A stretch of DNA of 64,000 bases from Epiperipatus broadwayi (Eukaryota; Onychophora; Udeonychophora; Euonychophora; Peripatidae), in NCBI GenBank assembly GCA_028023455.1, contig JAQFVV010000072.1, forward strand, positions 4,238,501-4,302,500, given 5' to 3'. The notes under the pieces are model-generated. The model was not told where the DNA came from, made no database searches, and was given only the letters and a program-made list of their open reading frames with translations. Every line of letters begins with the position of its first letter. Position 1 is the first letter of the stretch. Positions 12,825-24,846 of this stretch are shown one piece after another. The position numbers and the translations under genes are program-made.

Positions 12825-12930
12825 TTTTTTTTCTCATATGTCATAGCATCAGCCGGGAAGTGAACCCGCTAACCTGGGACAACTGCTTGTAAAGCAGCTG
12901 TCACTGACCTCTCAACCACCAATGCTTGAC
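12825..12930 (-). repeat. tRNA-Gly-derived SINE, copy 3
   Basis: Minus-strand copy: gtcaagcattggtggttgag, anticodon arm agctgctttacaagcagt, T arm region with a short insertion, then gctatgacatatgag and poly(A). Confidence 0.8.
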
Positions 12931-13424
12931 AAAAGCAATGCAGATTTGAGACACATTACTGCAAAGTTTGCAATATTGCCAATTATAAAGCTCTTACTCA
13001 TTAATAAATAAGTGAACGTTAATAAATGTGTCTTGTAGCTTAGCTTTCACAAGAATGTTTCTTTTCTATTCAGAAAACTATCAAAGATTGATCATTCTGT
13101 AATAAATAAATCATTTAATTTATAAATATTTGTTATTCATTTCCCAAATAATAAATTATTTATATGTATCTAAATCAGAAACAATTAACGAGTTACATTT
13201 TGGCTTGCATGAAGATTAATAAATTTTCCCATAATTGGCCTTCACAAATAATTATCTTAATTGGATGCAAGGTAATTAATGGGATTTCTTTTTTTAATCT
13301 AAAATAAGCTTTTCATTAGGAATATAGATGAGCAATATCTATTACAAGAGCCTATTTTGTAATAAAAGAATATTTTCAGTTTACAATCATTTTTATAATT
13401 TTATTCTTTGTTTTAAATATGTAT

Positions 13425-14599
13425 ACACCTGGGTCTCGTTTTACACGATAGATAAGTTCCTCAGAAAACACGCGCAAACAAAATCGTGCAAAAATAGACG
13501 TAACTTACATTGAAAAAGGGGGGATGCGGTCCGTGATTTTTCAAAATTTGCGTAAAAGCAAAGCACCAACGTAAAATTACTTTAAAATTCGCGCAAAAAA
13601 AAAAATAAGGTAATAAAATATGACTAATAAAAAATTTCAAATTTGAAAAAAATTGATACAAGACAAACTTTTTTTAACTATAATATTTAATTTTATTCAA
13701 AATAATATATTTTTATGCATAATTTACAGTACAGTAATTTACATTTTTTTATACACGTTTTAATTATTAACGCTATTTGCCGATAAACAGGTTCGTTTGC
13801 AAACTGGTAACGATTCTTCACAAGAGGAACTATAACTAGCACCAACTTCACTCTCATGTTGTTGTTTTAATGGTTTTCTAGTGACAATGTAATTAGTAAT
13901 TAATCTTTGAGACGATGATTTTATTAATTGTTTATGAAGCTCGTGATATCCAGACATACATTTAGCTCTCGTTGGAATTTAAGAGCACGTTCGTGATTAG
14001 TGTTATTAGTAAGAAAATAATTTGCCAATTGATTAGAAAGTTGAAGACCTTCTCGAATCATTTTGGAAGTGAAAAGAACAGGTTCCACTTCTGTTTCATT
14101 ATCTTTTTCTACATTTTCTTCTGTATCTAAACTTTTATTTTTGTCTTTAATTTTTTAATTTTTAATTCCGTTTAAAAATCAAATTTCGTTTCACTGCTAT
14201 TACTCACCTTTTAAAACTAAACTTGTGGACACTAAATGATTAATAATTGATTAAATGTTCTTTTTTAAAAAGCAAAAACAGAATGTGATTTAAAATGCAA
14301 AATTAACATGCACAATGTTTGAACAAATTTACATTATAATCTTGTAAAATTTAATGTGTGTATGATTTTAATTTCATTATTGCATAAAATCTTACTATTA
14401 TAAAGCACTGAAAATATTGAAATTACTAAGTTGAAAGTCGAATTCCAATAATTTTGCTATTACTTTCAATATAACGTAAGCGCGCGAAATTTATTATTTA
14501 AAGTAATAGCGCAATATCGGAGTTCGACTTCCGGTGAAACACGAATCGCGTAACTTCAAAATCGTGTTAAATAAGTCCGCGAAAAAAGAGACCCAGGTA
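13425..14599 (-). mobile_element. pogo/Tigger-like DNA transposon remnant
   Basis: Terminal inverted repeats share acctgggtctc (left 13427-13437, right 14587-14597), followed by runs rich in TTTT and CG-containing motifs, next to TA dinucleotides. This fits the Tc1/mariner-pogo group. The interior (about 14160-13760, minus strand) encodes the tail of a transposase: FTSKMIREGLQLSNQLAN, then NHERALKFQREL, a frameshift, then CMSGYHELHKQLIKSSSQ and RLITNYIV. This matches the NxERxxKxxR...YxELxxxL...Q.xIxxY(F/I) C-terminus of Tigger transposases. The DDE catalytic domain is gone, so it is a dead internal-deletion copy. Confidence 0.65.
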
Positions 14600-16239
14600 T
14601 ATATATATTAATGAAGAAAAATTGTTCAAATAATTTTTATAACAACAATTTATCATAATAAAATAAATGGAAAACAATCCAAAATTTTATTACATTACAC
14701 ATGCCACTAGAAAATAGCAATTACATCTATTGACTTCATGAATAAAGTCTGTTTTAATTTTAAAAATTGGAAAAAACAATTATTTTATAATTATATGTGT
14801 GCTTATCAATTATAAAATGCATCCCACTTAATAACTATGTTAGCTGCATATAAATAAAGAGCCCATTCTCATTTGTGATTAGTGATGTTGAAGTTTGAGC
14901 AGCTGATGAAGACAGTTCCACGAAACCATTCGCACAGTCATAATTGACATTTCAGAATTTGCTATTATATAATTTCTTATATTGTAATTAAATAATAACC
15001 TGATGGGGACACTTAAATGTTCTCATTCATAACATTTTTTAATATATGTCAATCAAATTAAAAATAAACACTTTTTTTATATTTCTTTTAATTCAATTAT
15101 AAATAATTTCTGTTAACGAAAACATAGAAAAGATAGTTTTTTAAAAAAAATATTCAGCTTACTTTCGATATAATACTATATTATTTCCATGGCTTACAGT
15201 AATAAGGAAGGTGCAAGCTTGTATAACTCAGCATTTAAGATGCATGGTAGTTTGACGAGAAAGCAAGAAAGAATTACATTTTTATGTAATTGTTTACAAG
15301 TGAAGATTTTTCTAAAATGTTGTAACATATATATATGGATAGATCTATTTATCAACATGAGAAAATATTGAATAAATTAAAAGTGATTTTATTAGAATAA
15401 ATACAGGACATAAACAAGTTGATTAAGGCAAATGTGAATGATAAAAATAACATCTAAGAAATATGCAGTGCCAGAAAAATTAAAAATAAGTGTGCACCAA
15501 TGACTCTAAAAGAAATGTATACAACAAAGACAATTATTGGGTCAATTTACACGAAACAATTAGTAGTTTTTTATTTAAAAATCACATTACTATAAGCCAT
15601 GAATATGATATGCATGTTATATTGAAATCATGCTAGGCAGTAATAAATCTGAATATTTTTTTAAAAACTACCTTTTCTTTATATGTTTTAATTAACAGTC
15701 ATTTAATTTTTTTTTTTAATTACAAAATAATTTAAATAATATTTAAGTTGAATTTAAATTAAATGTGAAACAAAAAAATCGACTATCTAAATATTCAATA
15801 TTTTTCATTTGTAAGAGATAAAAAATTGTTTCAGTTATATATATAGAAACACTTGTAATATATATGCTGTTAGTAGAACCTATGCTCGACATAGCATATA
15901 AAAAACTAATGTTTTATATTTTTCATAAAAAATCAAAAACATGAAAATAATATATTTAGAAAACAAATCTGTAACTAATAAATTTCGCAGTGAAACCATA
16001 CACAATGATTACAAAACAAACACATTCAATACACAGGATTAATACGAGCATTCCATCAGAAATTAAAAGTGATGAGACAAAATGTAACTCCATAAGAAAT
16101 TAAATTTACAAAACCAATCAGTGGATTGAATATAAACAAGGATTTAACAAGCATAAGACAAAAATTGAATTGAATAATATATTAAATCATTATCAGTAAT
16201 AAACTATTGAATACTCAAGCTTATAGTACTTGATTGCAA
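14600..16239. other. Intronic, no gene recognised
   Basis: AT-rich sequence with no supported ORF. A lone ctgatga...gaaac pair at 14903-14926 lacks a paired stem II and was not accepted as a ribozyme. Confidence 0.5.
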
Positions 16240-16406
16240 CATCACATGATTACTATTTCCTATACTTACACAAGCTGTTACTACATACAGTAGCAAACTT
16301 TCCATTCAGTCGTGCCACCCAGAGCAAGTCCTAATAATCATAAATAGGTAAAAGATGGCTGCTGGAGAGTTGCATTAAATCCTAATATCTAAATGCAGTG
16401 CTCTAG

Positions 16407-16465
16407 ACCCAAGGCTCCTCACTGATGAAAGCCACAAGCTAGAAACTAATCTTAGTGTGAAGAAT
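16407..16465 (+). ncRNA. HHR-A hammerhead ribozyme, degraded
   Basis: CUGAUGA (16422-16428), stem II region AGCC-ACA-AGCU and GAAAC are intact. The cleavage triplet has become AUC (GAAACUAAUC) and stem I 3' has diverged, so it is probably inactive. Confidence 0.6.
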
Positions 16466-16819
16466 AGACACTAGATAGGGATTTTATGCACAAACCTTCT
16501 TGAATCCATTGATTACTAAGGCTTACACTGGGTGGCATTATGTATGGAGTTTCCTACTGCTTAGCAGCTTGTGCAAGCATTGGAAATAAAGATTGTGATG
16601 TTTTTGTGGTTTTATATCAATCTGGCTCATAGGATAATGGTCATTTAGGTTTTTAAAAAACAAAAGACACCAAAGTATATAGATACTGAACTCAATTGAA
16701 TGAGCTTGGATTGAAAACGTTTTCATCTTGTAATCATAGCTTTATAGTTAACTAAATAGATAAAAGATGGTTGCAGGAGGGTTGTATTAGATCCTAAGAT
16801 GCAAGTACAGTGCTCCCAG

Positions 16820-16879
16820 TTCCAAGGCTCGTCACTGGTGAAAGCCACAAGCTAAAAACTAATCTGGTGATATAGGATG
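16820..16879 (+). ncRNA. HHR-A hammerhead ribozyme, dead copy
   Basis: The core reads CUGGUGA (A to G) and AAAACUAAUC, so both essential boxes are mutated. It is recognisable only by alignment with the other HHR-A copies. Confidence 0.5.
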
Positions 16880-16977
16880 AGTAGGCACTATAAATAGAAT
16901 TTTATGCACAAACCTTCTTACATCCATTAATTACTGAGGTTTGCACTAGATGGCGCTGCTGCATATGGAAGTTATGC

Positions 16978-18264
16978 TGAGGACATGCGCAAGGGTGGGT
17001 AAAGATATGGGGATTAAATTTAGTGAAGAAAAATCAAATATAATGATGGTGAATACTGGGGAAAGAGAAGACAAAGATTTCTTATTGGGGATATAAACTT
17101 AAGTGTGGTGAACAGATATAGTTATTTGGGAATCATCTTGAGTAATAAGAAAAATTGCTTGGATGAATGGGAGAAAAAAATGATAAATGAAGCAAAGAAA
17201 AGAAAGGGGTTGATAAAGAAATTAACAGTGTTTTCATATGATAAATATGATGTAGCTAGAATTGTATGGAAGGGAGTGGCAGTAGCAGGGTTAACATACG
17301 GAAATGATGCATTATGTGTTAGTAAAGGGGTATTGGATTGCTTAGAAAAAGTACAAAGGGAAGTAGGAAGACATGCATTAGATGCTGAGGTGTGGACAGC
17401 AAAAGAGGCAATTCAAGGAGAAATGGGATGGTCAAGTTTTTATATGAGGGATGCAAAAAGCAAATTGAAAATGTTCGGTAGATTGCAGTTTATGGATAAT
17501 AAAAGAATAGCCAAAATAGTATTTAATTGGGTTACAAGTAAAGGGCAGACAACAAGATGGGTGAGAAAGGTAATGCGGTATGCAGAAGATTTGGATAAAG
17601 AATTTATGTCAGTATACTTGTACAAAAGATGGGATGATTGTGTTAGAAGGATTTTTGAGTGTTATAGTGGGAAGGAGTGGGATAGAAGAATAGATGCATT
17701 AATAAAGAATAGGGAGTTGGAGAGATGGAGAACTAGTATGGAGTAAAACGAGTTTAAATATATATATAGAAGTAAACGGAACATTGGGTGTGAGTTAATT
17801 TATGATAATAGTAAGGAAAGTAGTTTATTGTTTAAGGCTCGAACGGGATCTTTAGCAACAAGGGAATATATACGTAAATGGAAAAATATGGGTGATTTAG
17901 TCTGCAAGTTATGTAAGGAAGTCATAGAAAATATTAGGTATTTGTTACTTCAATGTAAATGTTTGGAAGTAGAAAGAGTACAAATAATGAAGTTATGGGG
18001 GGTTAAATATGAACAAAGTGATTATACAGAAAGTGAGTTATTGGTTTTTATGCTAGGTTTGGGAAAAAATATGGGGGATTTAGATATGAAGGTCATGGAG
18101 TTGACAAAGATTATGTTGTGGAAATGGGATGGAGTAGATTATGGGAAAACTTAGGGTGGACAATGGAAAAGGAAGGTAAAGTGGCTAACAGGTTGCTCTG
18201 GGCATAGCTGCTGAGAGATTCCTGACTCCGTTTAAGGAGAAGTCACAGTACATCACATCACATA
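16978..18264 (+). pseudogene. Non-LTR retrotransposon, C-terminal reverse transcriptase/zinc-knuckle part
   Basis: LINE ORF2 fragment. From 16986, GKDMGIKFSEEKSNIMMVN is the block just after the catalytic YxDD motif, followed by a frameshift. From 17105 the frame runs VNRYSYLGI, then WKGVAVAGLTYG, ALDAEVWTAKEAIQGEMGW and a stop at 17744-17746. It continues in the same frame with SLLFKARTGSL and a C-x2-C...H-less zinc-knuckle remnant (VCKLCKE...LLLQCKCLE), ending at 18152. This organisation is typical of non-LTR elements common in crustaceans and other invertebrates. The clade cannot be settled by eye. The upstream endonuclease and catalytic RT motifs are absent (5' truncation). The 3' tail is acatcacatcacat. 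Confidence 0.85.
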
Positions 18265-18476
18265 TGCTGGGTTTGGGAAAAGATAAGGGGGATTTAGATA
18301 TAAAAGCCATAGAGTTGACAAAGATTATGTGGAAATGGGATGGAGCAGAATATGGGAAAGCATATAGTGGGGAATGGAAAATAAAGTGGCTAACAGGTTT
18401 CTCTGGGCATAATTGCTGAGAGATTCCTCACTCCGTTTAAGGAGAAGCCACAGAACATCACATCACATTACAGTAT
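18265..18476 (+). repeat. Second copy of the same LINE 3' end, in tandem
   Basis: Starting directly after the first element's catcacatcacat tail, about 210 bp repeat the sequence from about 18050 onward (atgctgggtttgggaaaa, gagttgacaaagattatg, gattcctcactccg, tttaaggagaagccacag) and end with the same acatcacatcacat tail. It is a severely 5'-truncated insertion in or beside the first tail, or a tandem duplication. Confidence 0.8.
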
Positions 18477-19220
18477 TAGTTTGCTGTAAAGTGAATTTGA
18501 AAGCACTTGAAAGGGTTATCAGTTGTTGGTATATATATATAGTTATAAAAAACAAAATAATGAAAATAATGTATTTTCTTTATAATAAAGATATTGCTTA
18601 TAAAGATACAAAACCATAACAAAGAATCTATCTAAAAACAAAATTTATCATATTTTATAGACATATTTTAAGCATTATTAAGAAATTATATAAACCATTA
18701 TTGATATTTTTTTAAAAATGAATTTCAATAGACGTTAAAAAAAATTGCATAAAATTCATCTGAATCAAAATATTTACTTTCTTTCAATGCCGCTTTCTGC
18801 ACTATCATTAATAACGAAATTTGCAGCTATATAACACATACAAAATATATAAAATTATTGTCATATTTCACAATGAGATTTTTCACAAATAACAAGTATC
18901 TAGGCTACAAGCTGTTTATAACAGGCAGCAGTGAAATTAAAAACTTTATACATATTTGATAATGACAATAGAAATATTACATATATATATTTCTGACACA
19001 ACAAGGTTGCAAAAAAATAAATTTCAGAAAATAGTCTATCAATTATGATATACATTTAGGTCAATCGAATAAAACAGATGTTCGTAAATACATTTTTAAA
19101 AATTTTAAATTACATTGTCTCTGACTATTTCTATATAATAAACATAATTCATACGCACATAAAAATTAACGGCTAAAAGTTAATAGAACTTATCATCTGA
19201 AGTATACTTATGTATATAAG

Positions 19221-19334
19221 GTTTTTTTTTTTTCATATGTCATAGCATCTGCCGGGATGTGAACCCACACCCGTCTGCAACCAACTACTTGCTTGCATGG
19301 CGGCTGCGATATCTCTCGGCTAACAACGCAAGAC
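19221..19334 (-). repeat. tRNA-Gly-derived SINE, copy 4
   Basis: Minus strand: cttgcgttgttagccgagag, anticodon arm cgccatgcaagcaagtagt, then gggttcacatcccgg, agatgctatgacatatgaa and a poly(A) run. Its 5' half most resembles copy 1, a possible subfamily. Confidence 0.75.
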
Positions 19335-19393
19335 ATGTATATAAGTTTTAGCATCGGAAGTTTTAAAAAAAAACGTTTATTTATAGAAATTAA

Positions 19394-19745
19394 CAATCAT
19401 TAGGGATCACCAACTACAAATGAGTTGTAAACTAATAAACACTTTTAAGGAATACTCTTCTTTCCAAACAAAAGATAAAGTCTTTTGACAAGAGAGAATT
19501 AATCCACTCTACTTTTTTAAACTAAATCTATATATATATAGGCAAATCTTAAGCCTTTGGAAATGAGAGGTGAATATATTAATTAATCACTTTTAATTCC
19601 ATTTGCTATGTTTTTAATTATTGATGTCTGTGAAATTTTTACAATTTACGGCTAGTTAGTACTAGATGTAATATTAATTTATTTATTTATACAGATCCCT
19701 AATGATCGTTACAGATTAAAACATAGTGCTATTATAAATAAATAA
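19394..19745. mobile_element. Family D repeat, single copy
   Basis: It shares agataaagtctttt, ggcaaatcttaagc(c/a)tttgg, aatgagag and a tail (aacatagtgctatta) with the 29978-30617 foldback. Its own ends are inverted (tcattagggatc / gatccctaatga). No hammerhead core was seen. Confidence 0.55.
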
Positions 19746-21094
19746 CTCATATATTTACAATGCGCAAATTAATGTTTATCGATCAACAATCACGTGATTA
19801 ATGGCTGGCGGCATAAATAAGAATGTACTCTTTATTCCAAATTTTTAATTCGAAATTTTATAAATTTAAACAGTTATTCAAGTACAAGCTTGTAATTATA
19901 AAATAGTTTTAAAATATTTCTTTAGTTGTTGCTTTAAAAAGATTAATTTTAAAAAACTGAATTTAAACAATTCAGTAGTAGCACTATAAATTCAATGTAA
20001 TTTCTAGTGAATATTGTTTTAAAAAGATTAATTAAAAATAAATGTAGTCATTACTTAACATTTACTAGTTTAGGAGAAAATTTTGTTCTGCATATGTGGT
20101 AAAAAATCCAATAATAAAAATCATGCCTTTTTTCTATACTGTTTCACAAATTAGTCTTTAGCACAAAAGTGAGCGGATAGGTGCTAGATTATTTACCATT
20201 ACTGTTTGTCTATTGACATTTCGTGAATAAACATTTAGCGTATTTACACTTTCAAACATTTGCTTTTATATAATCATTTGTTCACAACCGAGAATAAGTA
20301 ACAGATAAACTAACCTGATTGTTTTAACTATAGAACTTTTTTATATATGAGTTTCTCTACGCAAATTGTAATCTGGGAATACATTTGCTACAACATGAAG
20401 GCAGATATTAGATGATTCAAATAGGTTGCCATTTCTTTCTAAGATAAATATTTTGCACAGAATTGCAAATTTCATACATTGTTGAAAATCAATAATAAAT
20501 ATCAGATCTAATTTTTTAAAATTTCAACTTTTTTAAATGTGCTACTTTGAGAACATATTTTTACTACATCATAATGGTTGACTTAAAATTGCCCTTTTGA
20601 TTGGCACTATGTTTCCCCAAAAATAAGACCGGTTCTTATATTAATTTTTGCTCAAAAGACACAGAGTATGTCTTATTTTTTCATATACAAAAGTCTATAT
20701 GTATTCAAATACAAAAATTTACATTTATTCACATATTTCTCTTTCAAAAAGCTGTAAGATTCTTACGCCAGGAGCACCTAACAATTCCTTTCTCGTACTC
20801 ACCAGAATAGCTCTTTCTTTTTGCACTTATCTTATCTGGTGATCAGAATATTATTCTGTTTAAATTTACCATTAAATCAAGTGTTAATTGAAGACTTCTG
20901 AGTCAGGAGTGATAACAAAAATTATTACTGTTAAAAGCAATATAAAAAAAAGAAAGAAAGCACAATAAATTCAGAAAATGTTACTGTATTTCATACTTAC
21001 ACATTAAATACACCCATTATAATATATAATATACTACATCCTTCCATTATTAAATGCACACACTGTAAATACTTTCCAAATTACTTGTAAAATT

Positions 21095-21420
21095 AAGAGC
21101 GTGCTAATAGCTCTAAACAAGCTTTTTTTTTTTTATTTATGATAAATGCTACTACAAGAGAAGACATTCAAATCATTTTTATCTTGGATTGTCCCCATCC
21201 TCAGACCGGTTTCGACCTATGGGTCTCTTCAGTGAGGAGTTGGGACATTAGATTTAAAAAACCAACTCAAGCAAAGCATTTATCTAAAAGTTAATTGTTA
21301 AAAGAAGATCTGAAACTTTTAGACATCTACATGTCTTTAAAGTCAGCTCTCCAACTGAAAAAATTACTTGTAATAACTTGCTTGGATATTCTTTCTAAAA
21401 ACTTGTCTTTAGGAGAAAGA
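21095..21420 (-). mobile_element. HHR-B family retroposon, ribozyme-bearing copy
   Basis: The unit starts agagcgtgctaatagctc then aaacaagc with poly(T), contains the ribozyme at 21190-21247, then a body (ccaactcaagcaaagcattt, gatctgaaac, ttttagacatctacatgtc) shared with 50861-51062. Ribozyme sense is the minus strand. The right boundary is approximate. Confidence 0.7.
21190..21247 (-). ncRNA. HHR-B hammerhead ribozyme (intact-looking)
   Basis: Minus-strand RNA: outer stem I UGUCCC/GGGACA; internal loop AAC opposite UG; inner stem I UCCUCA/UGAGGA; CUGAAGA box; stem II GACC-CAUA-GGUC; GAAA; stem III as the palindrome ACCGGU; cleavage predicted after C17 of GGUC. All required core residues are present and every helix pairs fully. 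The stem III palindrome has no loop, as described for Penelope-linked hammerheads that act as dimers. Confidence 0.9.
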
Positions 21421-21828
21421 CTGATGATTTAACTTAAGCTAAACCTTGATTATTTTAATAAAATCTTTTAGAAGGGAAAAAAAATGTTTAAGAAATCAAA
21501 CTATTTTTTTTTATCTTGAATATTTAAAAGCTACCATGAAATTCTAAAACTAAAACAAGTATTCTAAATCTAAGCATTAAATATAAATAAAATAAGTAAA
21601 TGAAATTATAAATTATCCGTATATTGACTTGTTACATTTGTCAAAATTGTTCAATCATACTGTTTCTTTATATATTCATTACTTTATAATTTAATGTTTC
21701 CATTCCCTTGTTTATATAGGCGATGATCTTAACTAGGGCATATACTTGGCATGGAGCTTATAAGCATTCTGAAAAATCATGCTAGGATTTATTTTCTGGT
21801 AAGTCTTATTTTCGGGAAAACATGGTAG

Positions 21829-23760
21829 TAGCTTGGGTAGGTTTGCTGTTTTGTTTCAGCCTGCAGAACCAGTCTTATTGGCTGCTACACATCAATATAT
21901 CTTGGGTGTGGATTTAAATTTTATTTCTATATATATATAACGGAAAGCCTATTTACTAATTAATTTACGTACATATATAGCACAAACATTTTCATATGAT
22001 TTTATTTTTCATATATATACAGACCATTTAATTTTTAAAAATATATACATTAAGACATAGACAAAACTGATTAGCCAAAAATAGAATGCAAATATGAAAC
22101 TTATAATGGAATAAGAAACTGATAGACACAACATGAATCTACATACGTAGACATTGTATTAAAAATCCAGAAGTACATTTTGAAAATGCAGTTCCTTGAT
22201 CAACCTCTCAAAATAAAAGTATAACTTACTGGGGGAGGGGGTATGATAAAAGCTGACAATGATGACAATATTTAAAAATATACAAAAGATTAACATCTGA
22301 AAATTTCAAGGATTAGCAATTACTTTTACAACATTTTGTGATCACAGATTCTGCAGCGTAAATTGAAAAAATAATTTGATTTTTTTTCTGTCTCCAACGT
22401 ATATAATTAATTAATGGTTGTAGAAATTCTGCCATGCCTTAAAAAGGCCATGAAATGCTATTTTTTTTATTTGGTTTTATTTCTAAATTTATTCAATGAT
22501 CCTTTATAGGGAATAAATGAATCGTTGTCTTTGTAAAAAAAAAATATTTGTATAGACTCAATGTTTTCAGAGACAATACATCACTACCTACCAAAACATT
22601 TTTTTAATCTATATCCTTTAACCATAAGTGTAATGCTTTTTCAGTTTTAATTAAATATTTACATATTTATACATATAACTTTTAGACAATTTCAAAATAC
22701 ACAAATAATACTAGCACACTTTTAATTTTTATTTTTCTCTATTTTGTGAAATAATAATTATCTTTATATGATTTTTTTTTTGTCAAGATTAAATCAAGCC
22801 ACTTTATCATATAAAGTAAGCATTTCATGAAAATCTTTTAGGCTTGGAAGAATTGCTACAGACCATTATCTTTGCATTTTGGAGCCATTTCAAATGATGT
22901 CATTTTTCAAATTTCATAATAGCAATCCGTTACTACCATGGGTTATACCAGTAACAACATTACTAGATAGATGAGAGATTGCATGAGACTGCATAAGAAA
23001 GACAAATGTCTGCTGCAACATAGGCAAATAAAATATACATGAATTTGCAGATTACTGACTGAATGGATTTTGAGATGGCCAATACTGAGATTGAACTATA
23101 TCAAAATATTTATTGCCATAATAATTTATTCCTAAAATATATATGAAATAGAATTCTTGCAAATTTCTTCTCTATAGTGTTTTCCATGAATAAACTCTCA
23201 TCTGGGACAGATAAAACCAAATGGTGTCAGAGAGAAGCATTTTAGACTAGTCGCCCAAGTGAGACTTGATATAAATACAAAAGAAAAAAATAATAGCTTC
23301 TCAACTAATACTTTTTCAGCTTCTTATTCTCAAAGTTGGAATGATATTTTATACAGAGATAAAAGTTTTGCTGGAAAAACCAACTCACTAATAAAAATAG
23401 AGAAAAGCATTACACAAGTCTATATGTATAGCTGTATATATACAAGTTAAAAAGATATAGTTATACATATGTATAGAATTTGGATGTGAATAATAATGTA
23501 TATACATCTGCCACATCTATAATTTAGAGTTCCAATTTATGCCAAGTAAAACCAGTTCTAAATAGGTTTAAGATATGTTAACAGCGTGGAGCAAACTCTC
23601 ACTAATCCATGCTAGAGGGTAAAACAAGAATTAAAAAATTGCTAAAATACTTCATCTAGCAATTTACAAGCCTGATAAGTAATGCCTTTTCTTTCATTAA
23701 AGCTCAGGCAGAGGAGAGATAATTGAAGAGGTTTTGCAGTGGGTTATAAAGATTAAAGTA
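21829..23760. other. Intronic, no gene recognised
   Basis: AT-rich with poly(A)/poly(T) runs. No supported ORF, RNA gene or repeat was identified. Confidence 0.5.
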
Positions 23761-23769
23761 ATTGTCACT

Positions 23770-23930
23770 TCTCTTTTTTGTACTTTTTTCAAGCAATTTA
23801 ATTTCCTTTCTGTTTTGACTGAAGTTGTAATCTCATCAGATCTTTCTGAAGAAGGCTGCAGGTTCAGTTGAAACAAAAAAAATTAAATTGTTTAAATAAA
23901 AACGTTTAAAAAAAGACAGGATACTATTAT
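23770..23930. mobile_element. Penelope-type terminal region, head-to-head pair with degraded hammerheads
   Basis: On the + strand, CUGAAGA (23846-23852), AGGCUGCAGGUUCAGUU and GAAAC (23870) are followed by attaaattgttta...aaaacgttt. GGCUG/CAGUU can pair as stem II. Facing it on the minus strand is CUGAUGA, ttacaacttcagtc, aaaac, then attaaattgcttg. The same segment recurs at 47455-47515. CUGANGA...GAAAC...aaaacgt is the signature of Penelope-like element terminal repeats. Stem I is not evident. Confidence 0.5.
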
Positions 23931-24746
23931 ATTAAATTGAGAAATAAAGATATACAAAAGACAATACCATTTAAAGATTATTTTATCTTTTTACGTGCGT
24001 GTAACACACATATACAGGTTGAATATTTTCTACTCTGACAAATTCAGAAGCTTCTAATATTTAAACATTTTAATGCTATGCAGAGAGATCTGTATTACAT
24101 ATTAACTCTTAACTGTGCATGACATATAAAAATGAAAAACTTGTGATTCTATGTAAAATACTTATTGTCAGAACAAATGATAACAGAAAAACAAACTTAT
24201 TAATATAATATCTGATCATTTTTATGTCTACCATATAACTAACAAATATGCTCACACTATGTAGAAACTTATAAAAAAAAATTGAATAGAGATTCTGGTC
24301 AAATGATTACCAAAACAAAAGGCAATAGAAAAACCAAAGATATTAATCTTCTAATTATCTGGTTCCTTTTACATCCATTATCCAGATGTAGTGAACGTAC
24401 ATATATACAGACAAAAAAGTTAGCGATTCTAAGATAATCAACCTCATCAAAAAGTTTAATAATTGATCACTTTTACGTCAGCATGTAGCATATAAAAACT
24501 GTCATAAAAAATGCAATTTTCCATTATCACATTTTTTGCAGCAAACGCAATTCAAAATTTCTTTGCAAATAAGTAAACATACCCCCCCCCACCACCACTA
24601 ATATACTTTTTAAAGCAATATTTATAAATTAATTTAATAAACTATGTTGATAAATTACATTTAAATTCGGTTAATAACATTACACTTAATTTTATTCAAT
24701 TAATACAATTCAATTTTAATTTTTCTTTAGCAATAAGTTTGAGTAC

Positions 24747-24846
24747 TTTTTTTTTTTTTATGTGTCAAAGCGTCGGCCGGATAGCGAACCCCGGGACAAC
24801 TGTTTGTAAAGCAGCTGTGCTAACCACTCGGCCACCAACGCTTTGT
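24747..24846 (-). repeat. tRNA-Gly-derived SINE, copy 5
   Basis: Minus strand: aaagcgttggtggccgagtg, gttagcacagctgct, anticodon arm, gtcccggggttcgctatccg, gccgacgctttgacacat and poly(A). A near-consensus copy whose acceptor stem still pairs (AGCGTTG/CGACGCT). Confidence 0.85.

Larger units (their letters stand above)
16240..16977 (+). mobile_element. HHR-A retroposon cluster, two degraded units
   Basis: The block opens atcacatgattactatttcc, the inverse of the family end seen at 651 and 58870, and then carries two consecutive + strand units. Each unit has the ribozyme region followed by ttttatgcacaa(a)ccttctt and a cattgattact-type arm. The interior between the units shares ggttttatatcaatctggc and agacaccaaa with the 53166-54177 dimer. 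The 17.0 kb LINE abuts its right end. Confidence 0.65.
20607..21828. mobile_element. Non-autonomous DNA transposon with ctatgtttcccc termini
   Basis: Left end ctatgtttccccaaaaataa and right end (reversed) taccatgttttcccgaaaat form terminal inverted repeats of about 25 bp, each continuing with taagac. Inside are (a)ttaatttttgctcaaaaga and catatacaaaagtctatatg. I know this terminus from repeats spread across many animal genomes but cannot name the superfamily. No transposase is visible, and an HHR-B retroposon is nested inside (about 21095-21420). Confidence 0.6.

Noticed and set aside
14903-14926. CUGAUGA ... GAAAC pair on the + strand
   Set aside because: The 12 bases between the boxes cannot form stem II and no stem I is visible.
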